DNA of 18,163 nt from Actinomycetes bacterium (lineage in GTDB: Bacteria > Actinomycetota > Actinomycetes > Actinomycetales > Actinomycetaceae): positions 1 through 18,163 of the forward strand of contig JAFAAX010000013.1 of assembly GCA_023426345.1 (NCBI GenBank). The letters run 5' to 3'. A program made the position numbers and the translations under genes. Below the pieces are notes generated by a model. That model was not told the DNA's origin. It saw nothing but the letters and a program-made list of their open reading frames with translations, and ran no database searches. This document shows, piece by piece, positions 7,544 through 14,151 of the stretch. Within the stretch, counting starts at the first letter, position 1; every line of letters begins with the position of its first letter.

Positions 7544-8530
7544 TCAGTGCTCCTCGGGGGCTGTGGGACGGCTGGGGGAAGCCTGGTTCGCGGGGTCCTC
7601 CGGTCCCGCGTGATCGTCCGTTGCGTCGTCTAGATTCCCGAGGGCGGCCACGGCCTCGTCGAGCGTCGCGGCCTCGATGACGGCCGTGGGCGGGAACAGG
7701 GCCGTGTCGGAAAGCCGGATGAGCGCCTCCGTCGCGCCGCCGTGGACGCGGGGGCCGATGAGCGCCTCGCGGGCCCGCTCGTCGAGATCGGCGCTGGGGG
7801 CTCGAACGACCGCGTGGGCCTCGGTGAGCTCCTCGACCGTGCCCGCGAAAGCGGTGCGGCCGCGGGACAGGATGTGGAGGTGGTCGGCGAAGTGCTCGAG
7901 GTCGGAGACGATGTGGGTGGAGAACAGGATCGAGTGCCGCTCGTCCACCATGAACTCGCGCAGGACGTCCAGGACGTCGTGGCGGGCCGAGGGGTCCAAG
8001 CCGCTCGTCGGCTCGTCGAGGATGAGCAGGTCGGGGCGGTGGGCGAGCGCCAGGGCCAGTGAGAGCTTCTGGCCCTCGCCGCGCGACAGCTTCCCCGCGC
8101 CGCGATCGGCGGGGATGCGGAGCACGCGCAGCAGGTCGGCGTAAAGGTCGTCGTCCCACACGGGGTAGAACCTGCGGAGGGCCTGCGCGGCATCGCCCGC
8201 CTCCCACTCCGGGGCCAGCGACGGGGTGTCCAGGGAGACGCCGATCCGCTCGTGATGGGAGCCGGGGGCGCCTCCCAGGACCGTGACGGCGCCGGCGTCG
8301 ACGGGCACCATGGCCAGGATCGCTTTGAGGGTCGTCGTCTTGCCGGCGCCGTTGGGCCCGACGAACCCCGTGACGGTCCCCGAGGGGACGCGCAGATCCA
8401 GCGGCCCCAAGGTGAAGCCGCCCTGATGCCGGACCACTCCGGCCAGGCGGATCGCGTCGCCCTCGTCGGCGGGGACGGTGGGGAGCTGGGAGCGCCCGGG
8501 GAGGGGGCTGTCTGTCGGAGTCGGTGTCAT
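7544..8530 (-). CDS. ABC transporter ATP-binding protein
   Basis: A 328-residue nucleotide-binding subunit. Walker A GPNGAGKT (58-65), signature LSRGEGQK (148-155, a variant of LSGGQ with Arg at the third position), Walker B LLILDEP (168-174) and the H-loop His206 are all present, so it should be catalytically competent. Beyond residue 230 a C-terminal extension (about 100 residues) ends in an acidic, Pro-rich tail. ATG at 8530 was chosen because it overlaps the gntR stop (ATGA) and has GGAGG eight bases upstream; an in-frame ATG at 8545 is possible. It lies between the repressor and the two permeases, so it should energise them and be co-repressed by the GntR protein. Confidence 0.92.
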   Translation of the reverse strand: MTPTPTDSPLPGRSQLPTVPADEGDAIRLAGVVRHQGGFTLGPLDLRVPSGTVTGFVGPNGAGKTTTLKAILAMVPVDAGAVTVLGGAPGSHHERIGVSLDTPSLAPEWEAGDAAQALRRFYPVWDDDLYADLLRVLRIPADRGAGKLSRGEGQKLSLALALAHRPDLLILDEPTSGLDPSARHDVLDVLREFMVDERHSILFSTHIVSDLEHFADHLHILSRGRTAFAGTVEELTEAHAVVRAPSADLDERAREALIGPRVHGGATEALIRLSDTALFPPTAVIEAATLDEAVAALGNLDDATDDHAGPEDPANQASPSRPTAPEEH

Positions 8531-8904
8531 GGTTCGCGCCTCCATGCGGAATCCAGTCGGTCGTGCAGGGCGTGCAGATCCAGGCCGGCGAGCCGCGCGG
8601 TGCGCACGGCCACGCCCAGGCTCTCGTCGAGCTCGCCGTCCAGGCGGGCCAGGGCGGCGCCCTCGTCCAGCGGGAGCACGAAGCTGCCGCGGCCCTGCTG
8701 GTTGGCGATCAGCCCCTGGGCGGCCAGGTCGTTGTAGGCGCGCGTCGTCGTGATGAGGCTGACCTCCAGGTCGCGGGCGAGCTGGCGCAGCGACGGCAGG
8801 GGGTCGCCGGCGCGCAGGCGACCGGAGAGGATCGCGGTGCGGACCTGCTCGACGATCTGCTCGTACATCGGCACGCCCGACGTGCGCGACAGGAGGATCT
8901 GCAT
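8527..8904 (-). CDS. GntR-family transcriptional regulator, YtrA type
   Basis: A 125-residue regulator. The N-terminal winged helix is typical: GVPMYEQIVEQVRTAILSGRLRAGDPLPSLRQLA, followed by SLITTTRAYNDLAAQGLIANQQGRGSFV. The short C-terminal part (about residues 78-125) lacks a FadR- or UTRA-type effector domain, which defines the YtrA subfamily that controls adjacent ABC transporter operons. ATG at 8904 was chosen because it lies six bases after a TATAAA -10 element and begins the conserved domain directly; a GTG 18 bases upstream lies within the promoter. Likely autorepresses the four-gene operon. Inducer unknown; in Gram-positive relatives these systems respond to cell-envelope-active compounds. 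Confidence 0.9.
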   Translation of the reverse strand: MQILLSRTSGVPMYEQIVEQVRTAILSGRLRAGDPLPSLRQLARDLEVSLITTTRAYNDLAAQGLIANQQGRGSFVLPLDEGAALARLDGELDESLGVAVRTARLAGLDLHALHDRLDSAWRREP

Positions 8905-8906
8905 GC

Positions 8907-8931
8907 ACTGTTTATATCGCACATGGACAGT
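8907..8931. promoter_or_regulatory. Candidate YtrA-type operator
   Basis: Inverted repeat ACTGT - 15 bases - ACAGT that brackets the -10 hexamer and the transcription start of the gntR operon. Size and placement fit autorepression by the GntR protein. Half-sites are short, so confidence is limited. Confidence 0.45.
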
Positions 8932-8939
8932 AGGTGCAA
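8911..8939 (-). promoter_or_regulatory. Promoter of the gntR-ABC operon (leaderless)
   Basis: Read on the minus strand, TTGCAC (8939-8934) and TATAAA (8916-8911) are separated by exactly 17 bases. The -10 ends six bases before the gntR ATG, and no Shine-Dalgarno sequence is present, so the mRNA should start at the AUG. This is the strongest sigma-70-type promoter by consensus in the window. Confidence 0.75.
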
Positions 8940-9031
8940 TTCTCGACCGCGAGATTCACCCATCCGCGCCCGCGAGGTCCGCCCATCGGCATCCGAGGGC
9001 TCCGTTCCAGATGGCCGACGGCTCTGAGGAT

Positions 9032-9046
9032 CGAGGGCCGCCCTCG
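9032..9046 (-). terminator. Possible terminator downstream of marR
   Basis: Six-base perfect stem CGAGGG/CCCTCG with a three-base loop, about 30 bases beyond the marR stop. No T-tract follows on the minus strand. Weak call from position. A second small stem (TCTCG-ACCG-CGAGA, 8941-8954) lies just upstream of the gntR -35. Confidence 0.25.
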
Positions 9047-9074
9047 TCGCTGGGGGGCGTCCCTCCCGCCCGGG

Positions 9075-9533
9075 TCAGTGAACAACGCCGAGGGCGACCA
9101 GGAGGCGCGTGAGGTCGCGGGATTGGCGCGGGCTGAGCCGGTCCTCCAGGGGAACGAGGGCGCCTCGCACCTCGTGGGCCGCCGAATCGGCCAGGGTGCG
9201 GCCGCTCGGAGTGAGACGGACGCGAATTGACCTCCCGTCCTGCTCGTCGGCGGAGCGTTGGACCAGCCCCCGGCGCTCCGCTCGCGCGATGAGACCCGTG
9301 ATGCTCGACCGATCGAGGTCGAGGTGGTCGGCCAGGTCGGACATCGTCGGTGTCCGGTCGCGAAGGATCGCGAGGACGCGGAGCAGTGTGACGGACACGC
9401 CGTGGCCTGCGGCGACGGCGGTCAGGGTGGCGGTGACGGCGTAGGAGGTCTGGACCAGCGCGTCGACCAGGGAGAGGCTGTCGGCCGCGCGTGCGGGCGG
9501 GAGCGGGGAGTCATGCTCGGGCGCGGCGGTCAT
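9075..9533 (-). CDS. MarR-family transcriptional regulator
   Basis: A 152-residue winged-helix protein. The helix-turn-helix spans about residues 63-84 (TMSDLADHLDLDRSSITGLI) and the wing about 96-107 (DEQDGRSIRVRLT), both canonical for MarR. Helices at both ends would form the dimer. No cysteine lies in the domain, so a thiol-oxidation sensor of OhrR type is unlikely; a phenolic or quinone ligand is more plausible. ATG at 9533 was chosen because GGAGG precedes it by four bases; the longer GTG frame starting at 9596 would put the start inside the operator. It is divergent from the quinone-oxidoreductase-like gene, with a shared palindromic operator, so it probably represses both itself and that gene. 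Confidence 0.9.
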   Translation of the reverse strand: MTAAPEHDSPLPPARAADSLSLVDALVQTSYAVTATLTAVAAGHGVSVTLLRVLAILRDRTPTMSDLADHLDLDRSSITGLIARAERRGLVQRSADEQDGRSIRVRLTPSGRTLADSAAHEVRGALVPLEDRLSPRQSRDLTRLLVALGVVH

Positions 9534-9577
9534 GGGGCCTCCGGGTTGGATCGAATCAGGCGAAGCGGGATGTGCGA

Positions 9578-9606
9578 TTGAGATAGTTCGTGACACAAAC
9601 TATCAT
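9578..9606 (+). promoter_or_regulatory. Promoter of the MDR oxidoreductase gene
   Basis: TTGAGA (9578-9583), 17 bases, TATCAT (9601-9606). The spacer is filled by the MarR palindrome. On the other strand, TATGAT (9607-9602) is a good -10 candidate for marR, so the two promoters overlap back to back. Confidence 0.65.
9582..9604. promoter_or_regulatory. MarR operator, 23-bp near-perfect palindrome
   Basis: Half-sites GATAGTTCGTG (9582-9592) and CACAAACTATC (9594-9604) lie around a central A at 9593; ten of eleven positions are symmetric. The palindrome occupies the region between the -35 and -10 of the oxidoreductase promoter and overlaps the marR -10, so one bound dimer would block both directions. 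The length and AT-rich outer arms are typical of MarR-family operators. Confidence 0.8.
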
Positions 9607-9641
9607 ACGACAGAACGGTCATCACCTGGAGGAGGCCTCAC

Positions 9642-10598
9642 ATGAGAGCCGCATTGGTCACCGCATTCGGACAGGCGCCCCGCTGCGCGGACATCGAGGA
9701 GCCGATCGCCGCCGGGCCCGATCAAGTGATCGTCGAGGTCCTCGCCGCCGCCCTGTCGCCGCGGGTCCGCTCGCAGGCCGACGGATCCCACTACGCGAGC
9801 ACCGGCGCGCTGCCGGTCGTCCCGGGGATCGACGGAGTAGGGCGGCTGCCGGACGGTGGGCTCGTCTACTTCCTCCTGCCGGGCGTTGGGCAGGGGTCGA
9901 TGGCCGAGCGCGTCGCGATCGACCGGCATCGCAGCGTCGCTCTGCCCGACGACGCGGATCCGGCCGCGCTCGCGGCCGCGATGAATCCCGCCATGGCCTC
10001 CTGGGTCGCGCTGCGGCGGCGAACCGAGTTCCGACCGGGCCAGCGCGTCCTGGTGCTCGGCGCGACAGGCAGCGCGGGCCGGGCTGCCGTGGAGGTCGCC
10101 CACCGGCTGGGGGCCGGAGACGTGGTCGCCGCAGGGCGCCGCGCCGAGCGCATGGCGGACCTGCCGGAGGTCGGTGCGACGCGGCTGGTGGAACTCGGGG
10201 GCGATCCTGCCGAGGCTGCCCGCGCCCTGGCGGAGGCGGGGCCCGATGTGGATGTCGTCCTCGACTTCCTCTGGGGCGAGCCGACGCGGGCCGCGCTGCT
10301 CGCGATCATTCCGGCCCGCACGCGCGACGAGCAGACCCTGACCTGGATCCAGATCGGGTCCGTCGCCGGTCGAGAGTCCTCCATCCCCTCGGCCGCCCTG
10401 CGCGCCGTCGACCTGCGGTTGGTTGGCTCGGGACAGGGATCCGTCGGTGCGCGCGAGTACCGTGACGAGATCGAGGTCCTCTCCCGCGAGATCCACGCGG
10501 GCGCGTTCCGCGTCCCCACCCGGACGGTCGCGCTGACCGACGTCGAGGTGGCCTGGAACGATCGCACCAGCACAGAGCGCCTGGTCATCGTCCCGTGA
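9642..10598 (+). CDS. Zinc-independent MDR-family NAD(P)H:quinone oxidoreductase-like protein
   Basis: A 318-residue medium-chain dehydrogenase/reductase. The N-terminal GroES-like fold (residues 1-125) lacks the cysteine and histidine zinc ligands of alcohol dehydrogenases. The Rossmann domain carries VLVLGATGSAGRAAVEVAHRLGA (G140-G146), the NADPH-binding motif of quinone oxidoreductases, with AAGRR after beta-2 suiting a 2'-phosphate. Acts in the cytosol, probably reducing quinones or enals with NADPH. GGAGG (9631-9635) lies six bases before the ATG. The divergent MarR gene and the operator in its promoter indicate induction by a small, probably electrophilic or aromatic, compound. The exact substrate cannot be read from sequence. 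Confidence 0.87.
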   Translation: MRAALVTAFGQAPRCADIEEPIAAGPDQVIVEVLAAALSPRVRSQADGSHYASTGALPVVPGIDGVGRLPDGGLVYFLLPGVGQGSMAERVAIDRHRSVALPDDADPAALAAAMNPAMASWVALRRRTEFRPGQRVLVLGATGSAGRAAVEVAHRLGAGDVVAAGRRAERMADLPEVGATRLVELGGDPAEAARALAEAGPDVDVVLDFLWGEPTRAALLAIIPARTRDEQTLTWIQIGSVAGRESSIPSAALRAVDLRLVGSGQGSVGAREYRDEIEVLSREIHAGAFRVPTRTVALTDVEVAWNDRTSTERLVIVP

Positions 10599-10733
10599 CA
10601 GTGGGCGGCTCGGGGTGAGAGTTCGCGACGTCGGCAGGGGGCGCGGGCATGCGCGACGACCGGGAGAGCGCGGGCAGGGCGCGCGGGCTCTCGGGCAGCT
10701 CGCGCGCGGGCTCTGAGGGCGAGACGGGAGGCG

Positions 10734-11009
10734 GAGGGACGTGCCCGGGTCCTCACCCTCGACGGTCGGGACGTGACCACCGAGTTCGTGGCCGGTGCTC
10801 GGGTCGTGGCCGACCGGGCGTCGGATGCGGGCGCGACCCGCGCGGTCCTTCAGTCCCGCAGTCCCTCCTGCGGGTGCGGGCGGATCTACGACGGCACCCA
10901 CTCCGGCCGCCTGGTCGACGGGGACGGCGTCCTGGCCGCCCTGCTGCTGCGGCGCGGTGTCGCGGTGGAGTCCCGGCGGGGAAGCTCGGAGCCCGGCCTT
11001 GCATCGTGA
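10734..11009 (+). pseudogene. DUF523 family protein, 5'-truncated remnant
   Basis: In frame from about 10734 the translation reads ARVLTLDGRDVTTEFVAGA, then a helix and AVLQSRSPSCGCGRIYDGTH and SGRLVDGDGVLAALLLRRGV. This is the C-terminal half of the DUF523 (YbbK-like) family, whose SPSCG and YDGTFSG motifs are diagnostic. The N-terminal half, including the family's initial SACLLG-type motif and CPE motif, is not found in any frame upstream; the region back to the oxidoreductase stop at 10596 is GC-rich and Arg-heavy. A GTG at 10773 would give a 78-residue protein, but I see no ribosome site. Most likely a decaying fragment left by a deletion. Function of the family is unknown. Confidence 0.75.
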
Positions 11010-11093
11010 CCAAGGTGGGCCCCGCGTCCATCGACGAGGCCGCCCCTTTCGCCCCTTCCCGGGTCAGTCGAGGGGCGCCCGGTTCCGGCGGCT

Positions 11094-11206
11094 ACACCAA
11101 ATGGTCGGTGATCGGGCAATGGGAAGAGTCGGGGTGCGGACTGTCTGTGCAGGTCAGGGGCGAGCCTCCGTGAACCGCTCGTTCGGGACGTCCGACCATT
11201 TGGTGT
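11094..11206. repeat. 15-bp perfect inverted repeat pair enclosing 83 bases
   Basis: ACACCAAATGGTCGG (11094-11108) recurs as its exact reverse complement at 11192-11206. Each arm contains ACCAAATGGT, itself a 4+2+4 palindrome, as expected of a dimeric repressor's operator. Alternatively the arms are terminal repeats of a 113-bp miniature element, although I see no target duplication at the ends. No convincing gene lies inside. This and the DUF523 remnant are all I can recognise between the oxidoreductase and prfB. Confidence 0.8.
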
Positions 11207-11289
11207 CATCTTGGTCGGTGGCCGGGCCGCCCCAGCGGCCGCGGATGGGCGAACCTCACGGTCTCGGATGGGCCGACTTCGCGATCGAC

Positions 11290-11295
11290 TAGGCT
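11290..11295 (+). promoter_or_regulatory. prfB -10 element (leaderless)
   Basis: TAGGCT ends six bases before the GTG at 11302, and no Shine-Dalgarno sequence is present, so prfB is probably read from a leaderless mRNA. No good -35 is visible at the expected distance. The same hexamer serves ssrA (16150-16155). Confidence 0.55.
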
Positions 11296-11301
11296 GTGCG
11301 G

Positions 11302-12426
11302 GTGGCCATCGAGTTCCCTGAAGAGATCCATGCCCTGCGTCAGACGATGGAGAACATCCTCGCCGTCACGCAGCCGGACGCCCTGCGCGCGCAGATCGCC
11401 GAGCTGTCGGAGCAGGCGACCGCCCCGGACCTGTGGGACGACGTCGAGCACGCCCAGGAGGTGACGTCGCGGCTCAGCCACCGCCAGTCCGAGCTGGAGC
11501 GGGTCACGCGCATGTCGGAGCGCATCGACGACCTGGAGGCCCTGGTCGAGATGGCGCAGGAGGAGCCCGACGAGTCCGCGGAGATCCTCGAGGAGGCCGA
11601 GTCCGATCTGGCCGCGCTCAAGGCGGACCTGTCCGAGCTGGAGATCCGCACCTTGCTGGACGGCGAGTACGACGAGCGCAACGCCGTCGTCACCATCCGC
11701 TCCGGCGCGGGCGGCGTAGATGCGGCGGACTTCGCGGAGATGCTGCTGCGCATGTATCTGCGCTGGGCCGAGCGCCACGGCTACAAGACGAAGGTGCTGG
11801 ACACGTCCTACGCGGAGGAGGCCGGCCTGAAGTCCGCGACCTTCGAGGTCCAGGCGCCCTACGCCTACGGGACGCTCTCCGTCGAGGGCGGCACGCACCG
11901 CCTCGTGCGCATCAGCCCCTTCGACAACCAGGGCCGCCGCCAGACGTCCTTCGCGGCGGTCGAGGTCATCCCCCTCATCGAGGACACCGACCACATCGAC
12001 ATCCCCGAGACGGACATGCGCATCGACGTCTTCCGCTCCTCCGGCCCCGGAGGCCAATCCGTCAACACGACGGACTCCGCCGTGCGCATCACCCACCTGC
12101 CCACGGGCATCGTCGTGTCCATGCAGGATGAGAAGTCCCAGATCCAGAACCGCGCCGCCGCCCTGCGGGTGCTCCAGTCGCGGCTGCTCGTGCTCCGCCA
12201 CGAGGAGGAGCAGGCGAAGAAGAAGGAGCTGGCCGGCGACGTCAAGGCCAGCTGGGGCGACCAGATGCGCTCCTACGTCCTCCAGCCGTACCAGATGGTC
12301 AAGGACCTGCGCACCGAGCACGAGTCGGGCAACCCGCAGGCCGTCTTCGACGGCGACATCGACGGGTTCATCAACGCGGGCATCCGCTGGCGCAAGAACC
12401 AGCAGAAGGCGGAGCAGCAGGGCTGA
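11302..12426 (+). CDS. prfB: Peptide chain release factor 2
   Basis: A 374-residue class I release factor that recognises UGA and UAA stop codons in the ribosomal A site and triggers peptide release. The stop-codon-reading SPF tripeptide is at 205-207 (HRLVRISPFDNQGRR) and the catalytic GGQ at 250-252 (SSGPGGQSVNTTDSAVR). The N-terminal helical domain is complete. SPF rather than PxT identifies RF2, not RF1. There is no in-frame stop near the start, so the autoregulatory +1 frameshift of E. coli prfB is absent, as usual in actinobacteria. GTG at 11302 is preferred over GTG at 11296 because it sits exactly six bases after a TAGGCT -10; the other start adds only two residues. First gene of the prfB-ftsE-ftsX-smpB-ssrA block. 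Confidence 0.97.
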   Translation: MAIEFPEEIHALRQTMENILAVTQPDALRAQIAELSEQATAPDLWDDVEHAQEVTSRLSHRQSELERVTRMSERIDDLEALVEMAQEEPDESAEILEEAESDLAALKADLSELEIRTLLDGEYDERNAVVTIRSGAGGVDAADFAEMLLRMYLRWAERHGYKTKVLDTSYAEEAGLKSATFEVQAPYAYGTLSVEGGTHRLVRISPFDNQGRRQTSFAAVEVIPLIEDTDHIDIPETDMRIDVFRSSGPGGQSVNTTDSAVRITHLPTGIVVSMQDEKSQIQNRAAALRVLQSRLLVLRHEEEQAKKKELAGDVKASWGDQMRSYVLQPYQMVKDLRTEHESGNPQAVFDGDIDGFINAGIRWRKNQQKAEQQG

Positions 12427-12474
12427 CCTCCGGTTCCTGTGAACACGCGGACCACGCGTGTCGGTCGCCGGAGG
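12427..12474 (+). terminator. Two-tier stem-loop directly after the prfB stop
   Basis: Outer stem CCTCCGG (12427-12433)/CCGGAGG (12468-12474), inner stem ACACGCG (12443-12449)/CGCGTGT (12455-12461), with internal loops of 9 and 6 bases. The outer arm begins at the base after the TGA. There is no T-tract. It may terminate or attenuate prfB transcription, or protect the 3' end. Confidence 0.45.
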
Positions 12475-12490
12475 CGATGCGAGCGGCCCC

Positions 12491-12496
12491 TACTCT
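12491..12496 (+). promoter_or_regulatory. ftsE -10 element
   Basis: TACTCT, an actinobacterial TAnnnT-type -10, five bases before a GTG that opens a 10-codon frame ending on the ftsE start. No clear -35. Transcription would start at about 12502. Confidence 0.45.
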
Positions 12497-12501
12497 GACG
12501 G

Positions 12502-12534
12502 GTGACCGAGAACCCGACCGAGATGGTGCCATGA
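12502..12534 (+). CDS. Putative leaderless leader peptide upstream of ftsE
   Basis: GTG at 12502 opens a frame of ten codons (MTENPTEMVP) whose TGA overlaps the ftsE ATG by the classic ATGA. The GTG lies where transcription from TACTCT would begin. ftsE has no good Shine-Dalgarno sequence of its own, so ribosomes that start on the leader could re-initiate at ftsE. Chance occurrence of such a short frame is quite possible. Confidence 0.4.
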   Translation: MTENPTEMVP

Positions 12535-13220
12535 TTCGATTCGACCACGTGACGATGGTCTACACGCCGGGCGCGCGGCCGGCCCTGGAGGACGTCTCGC
12601 TGGAGGTGGAGCGCGGGGAGTTTGTGTTCCTGGTCGGCAAGTCCGGCTCCGGCAAGTCGACGTTCCTCCAGCTGGTGATGCGCGAGATCTCGGCGACCTC
12701 GGGCCACGTGTGGGTGCTGGGCCAGGACGTCGGCACGCTGTCGCGATGGGCGGTGCCGAAGCTGCGCCGCCAGATCGGCACCGTGTTCCAGGATTTCCGC
12801 CTCCTGCCGAACAAGTCGGTCTTCGAGAACGTCGCCCTGGCGATGCAGGTCATCGGCCGCCCCCGCCACGCGATCCAGACGGCCGTCCCCGAGACGCTCG
12901 ACCTGGTGGGGCTCGCCGGCAAGGAGAAGCGCCTGCCCCACGAGCTCTCCGGCGGCGAGGAGCAGCGCGTCGCCATCGCGCGCGCCATGGTCAACCGGCC
13001 CCAGCTGCTGCTGGCCGATGAGCCGACCGGCAACCTCGACCCCGACACGAGCCTGGGGATCATGCGCCTCCTGGATCGGATCAACCGCACGGGCACGACC
13101 GTGGTGATGGCCACCCACGACGCGGACATCGTCAACCAGATGCGCAAGCGCGTCATCGAGCTCCAGGACGGCGACATCATCCGCGACCAAGCCCGCGGCG
13201 TCTACGGAGGGGCCAGGTGA
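12531..13220 (+). CDS. ftsE: Cell division ATP-binding protein FtsE
   Basis: A 229-residue cytoplasmic ATPase of the FtsEX complex, which couples ATP hydrolysis at the divisome to activation of periplasmic or wall-side peptidoglycan hydrolases. Walker A GKSGSGKS (36-43), Q-loop Q87 in VFQDFRLLPNKSV, signature LSGGE (139-143), Walker B LLLADEP (159-165) and His196 are intact. VFQDFRLL and the GTTVVMATHD block are highly conserved in actinobacterial FtsE. ATG at 12531 matches the family start (MI-F-VT-Y); an in-frame ATG 54 bases upstream would lie before the -10. Four bases separate it from ftsX. Confidence 0.97.
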   Translation: MIRFDHVTMVYTPGARPALEDVSLEVERGEFVFLVGKSGSGKSTFLQLVMREISATSGHVWVLGQDVGTLSRWAVPKLRRQIGTVFQDFRLLPNKSVFENVALAMQVIGRPRHAIQTAVPETLDLVGLAGKEKRLPHELSGGEEQRVAIARAMVNRPQLLLADEPTGNLDPDTSLGIMRLLDRINRTGTTVVMATHDADIVNQMRKRVIELQDGDIIRDQARGVYGGAR

Positions 13221-13224
13221 TCCG

Positions 13225-14139
13225 ATGAAGCTGCGATTCATCCTCTCCGAGGTGGGCAAGGGGCTCACCCGCAACCGCGCGATGTCGGTGGCCGTCATCA
13301 TCGTCACCTTCGTGTCGCTGCTGTTCGTCGGCGTCGCGGGCATCGCGCAGATGCAGATCGACCGCATGAAGGACCAGTGGTACGACAAGATCGAGGTCTC
13401 GATCTACATGTGCGCGATCGACGACGAGAACGCGCAGTGCAACGGCTCCGAGGCCACGGACGACCAGATCGCGGCCGTGCGCGACAAGCTGAACTCCTCC
13501 GACCTGAGCCCCTACGTCAAGACGGTCTACGAGGAGTCCAAGGAACAGGCCTACGAGAACTTCCAGAAGCAGTACGGCGACACCAACATGGGCCGGTGGA
13601 CCACGCCGGACATGCTCCAGGTGTCCTTCCGCGTCAAGCTGGTGGACCCGGAGCAGTACTCGGTCCTCGCCGAGGAGTTCACCGGCATGGCCGGGGTCTC
13701 CCAGGTCCAGGACCAACGGGAGATCGTCGAGCCCCTGTTCCAGCTCATCGACCGCGCGAAGGTGCTGGCCCTGGGGCTGGCGGGCGTGATGATCGTCGCG
13801 GCCGTCTTGCTCATCACCACCACCATCCGGCTGTCCGCGATGAGCCGCGAGCAGGAGACGTCGATCATGCGGCTCGTCGGCGCCTCGGCCCTGTTCATCC
13901 AGGCGCCGTTCATGATCGAGGGCGCGATCGCGGCCCTGATCGGCGCGGCCCTGGCGGTGGGCGCCCTGTTCGCGGGGGTCCATCTGGTCATCGACGGATG
14001 GCTGGCCGGCGCCTTCAAGTGGACGGCGTTCGTCGGCGCGCGGGAGGTGTGGATCCTCACGCCGTTCCTGGTGCTCGCGGCGCTGGCGCTCGCCCTGGTG
14101 GCCTCGGCGGTGTCCCTCACGAAATACACGAAGGCCTGA
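13225..14139 (+). CDS. ftsX: Cell division protein FtsX
   Basis: A 304-residue membrane partner of FtsE with the standard four-helix topology: TM1 about 20-42, extracytoplasmic domain about 43-175, TM2 about 180-203, TM3 about 226-252 and TM4 about 276-297. The outer domain carries two cysteines (C63, C72) close enough to form a disulfide and is the part expected to bind the hydrolase. The intracellular loop SREQETSIMRLVGAS between TM2 and TM3 is the conserved FtsE-coupling segment. The M23 gene starts 12 bases downstream, so receptor and likely hydrolase are co-expressed. Confidence 0.96.
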   Translation: MKLRFILSEVGKGLTRNRAMSVAVIIVTFVSLLFVGVAGIAQMQIDRMKDQWYDKIEVSIYMCAIDDENAQCNGSEATDDQIAAVRDKLNSSDLSPYVKTVYEESKEQAYENFQKQYGDTNMGRWTTPDMLQVSFRVKLVDPEQYSVLAEEFTGMAGVSQVQDQREIVEPLFQLIDRAKVLALGLAGVMIVAAVLLITTTIRLSAMSREQETSIMRLVGASALFIQAPFMIEGAIAALIGAALAVGALFAGVHLVIDGWLAGAFKWTAFVGAREVWILTPFLVLAALALALVASAVSLTKYTKA

Positions 14140-14151
14140 GGAGGTCCGGCG

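Noticed and set aside
9534..9596. Longer marR start at GTG 9596
   Set aside because: It would place the start inside the operator palindrome and lacks a ribosome site; ATG 9533 has GGAGG and fits family length.
10886..11209. 107-codon minus-strand frame starting in the right arm of the inverted repeat
   Set aside because: It overlaps the DUF523 remnant in antisense, has no ribosome site and no recognisable domain.
11302..11400. Programmed +1 frameshift in prfB
   Set aside because: The frame is open from the start with no CUU-UGA slippery site, so RF2 is made without frameshifting.
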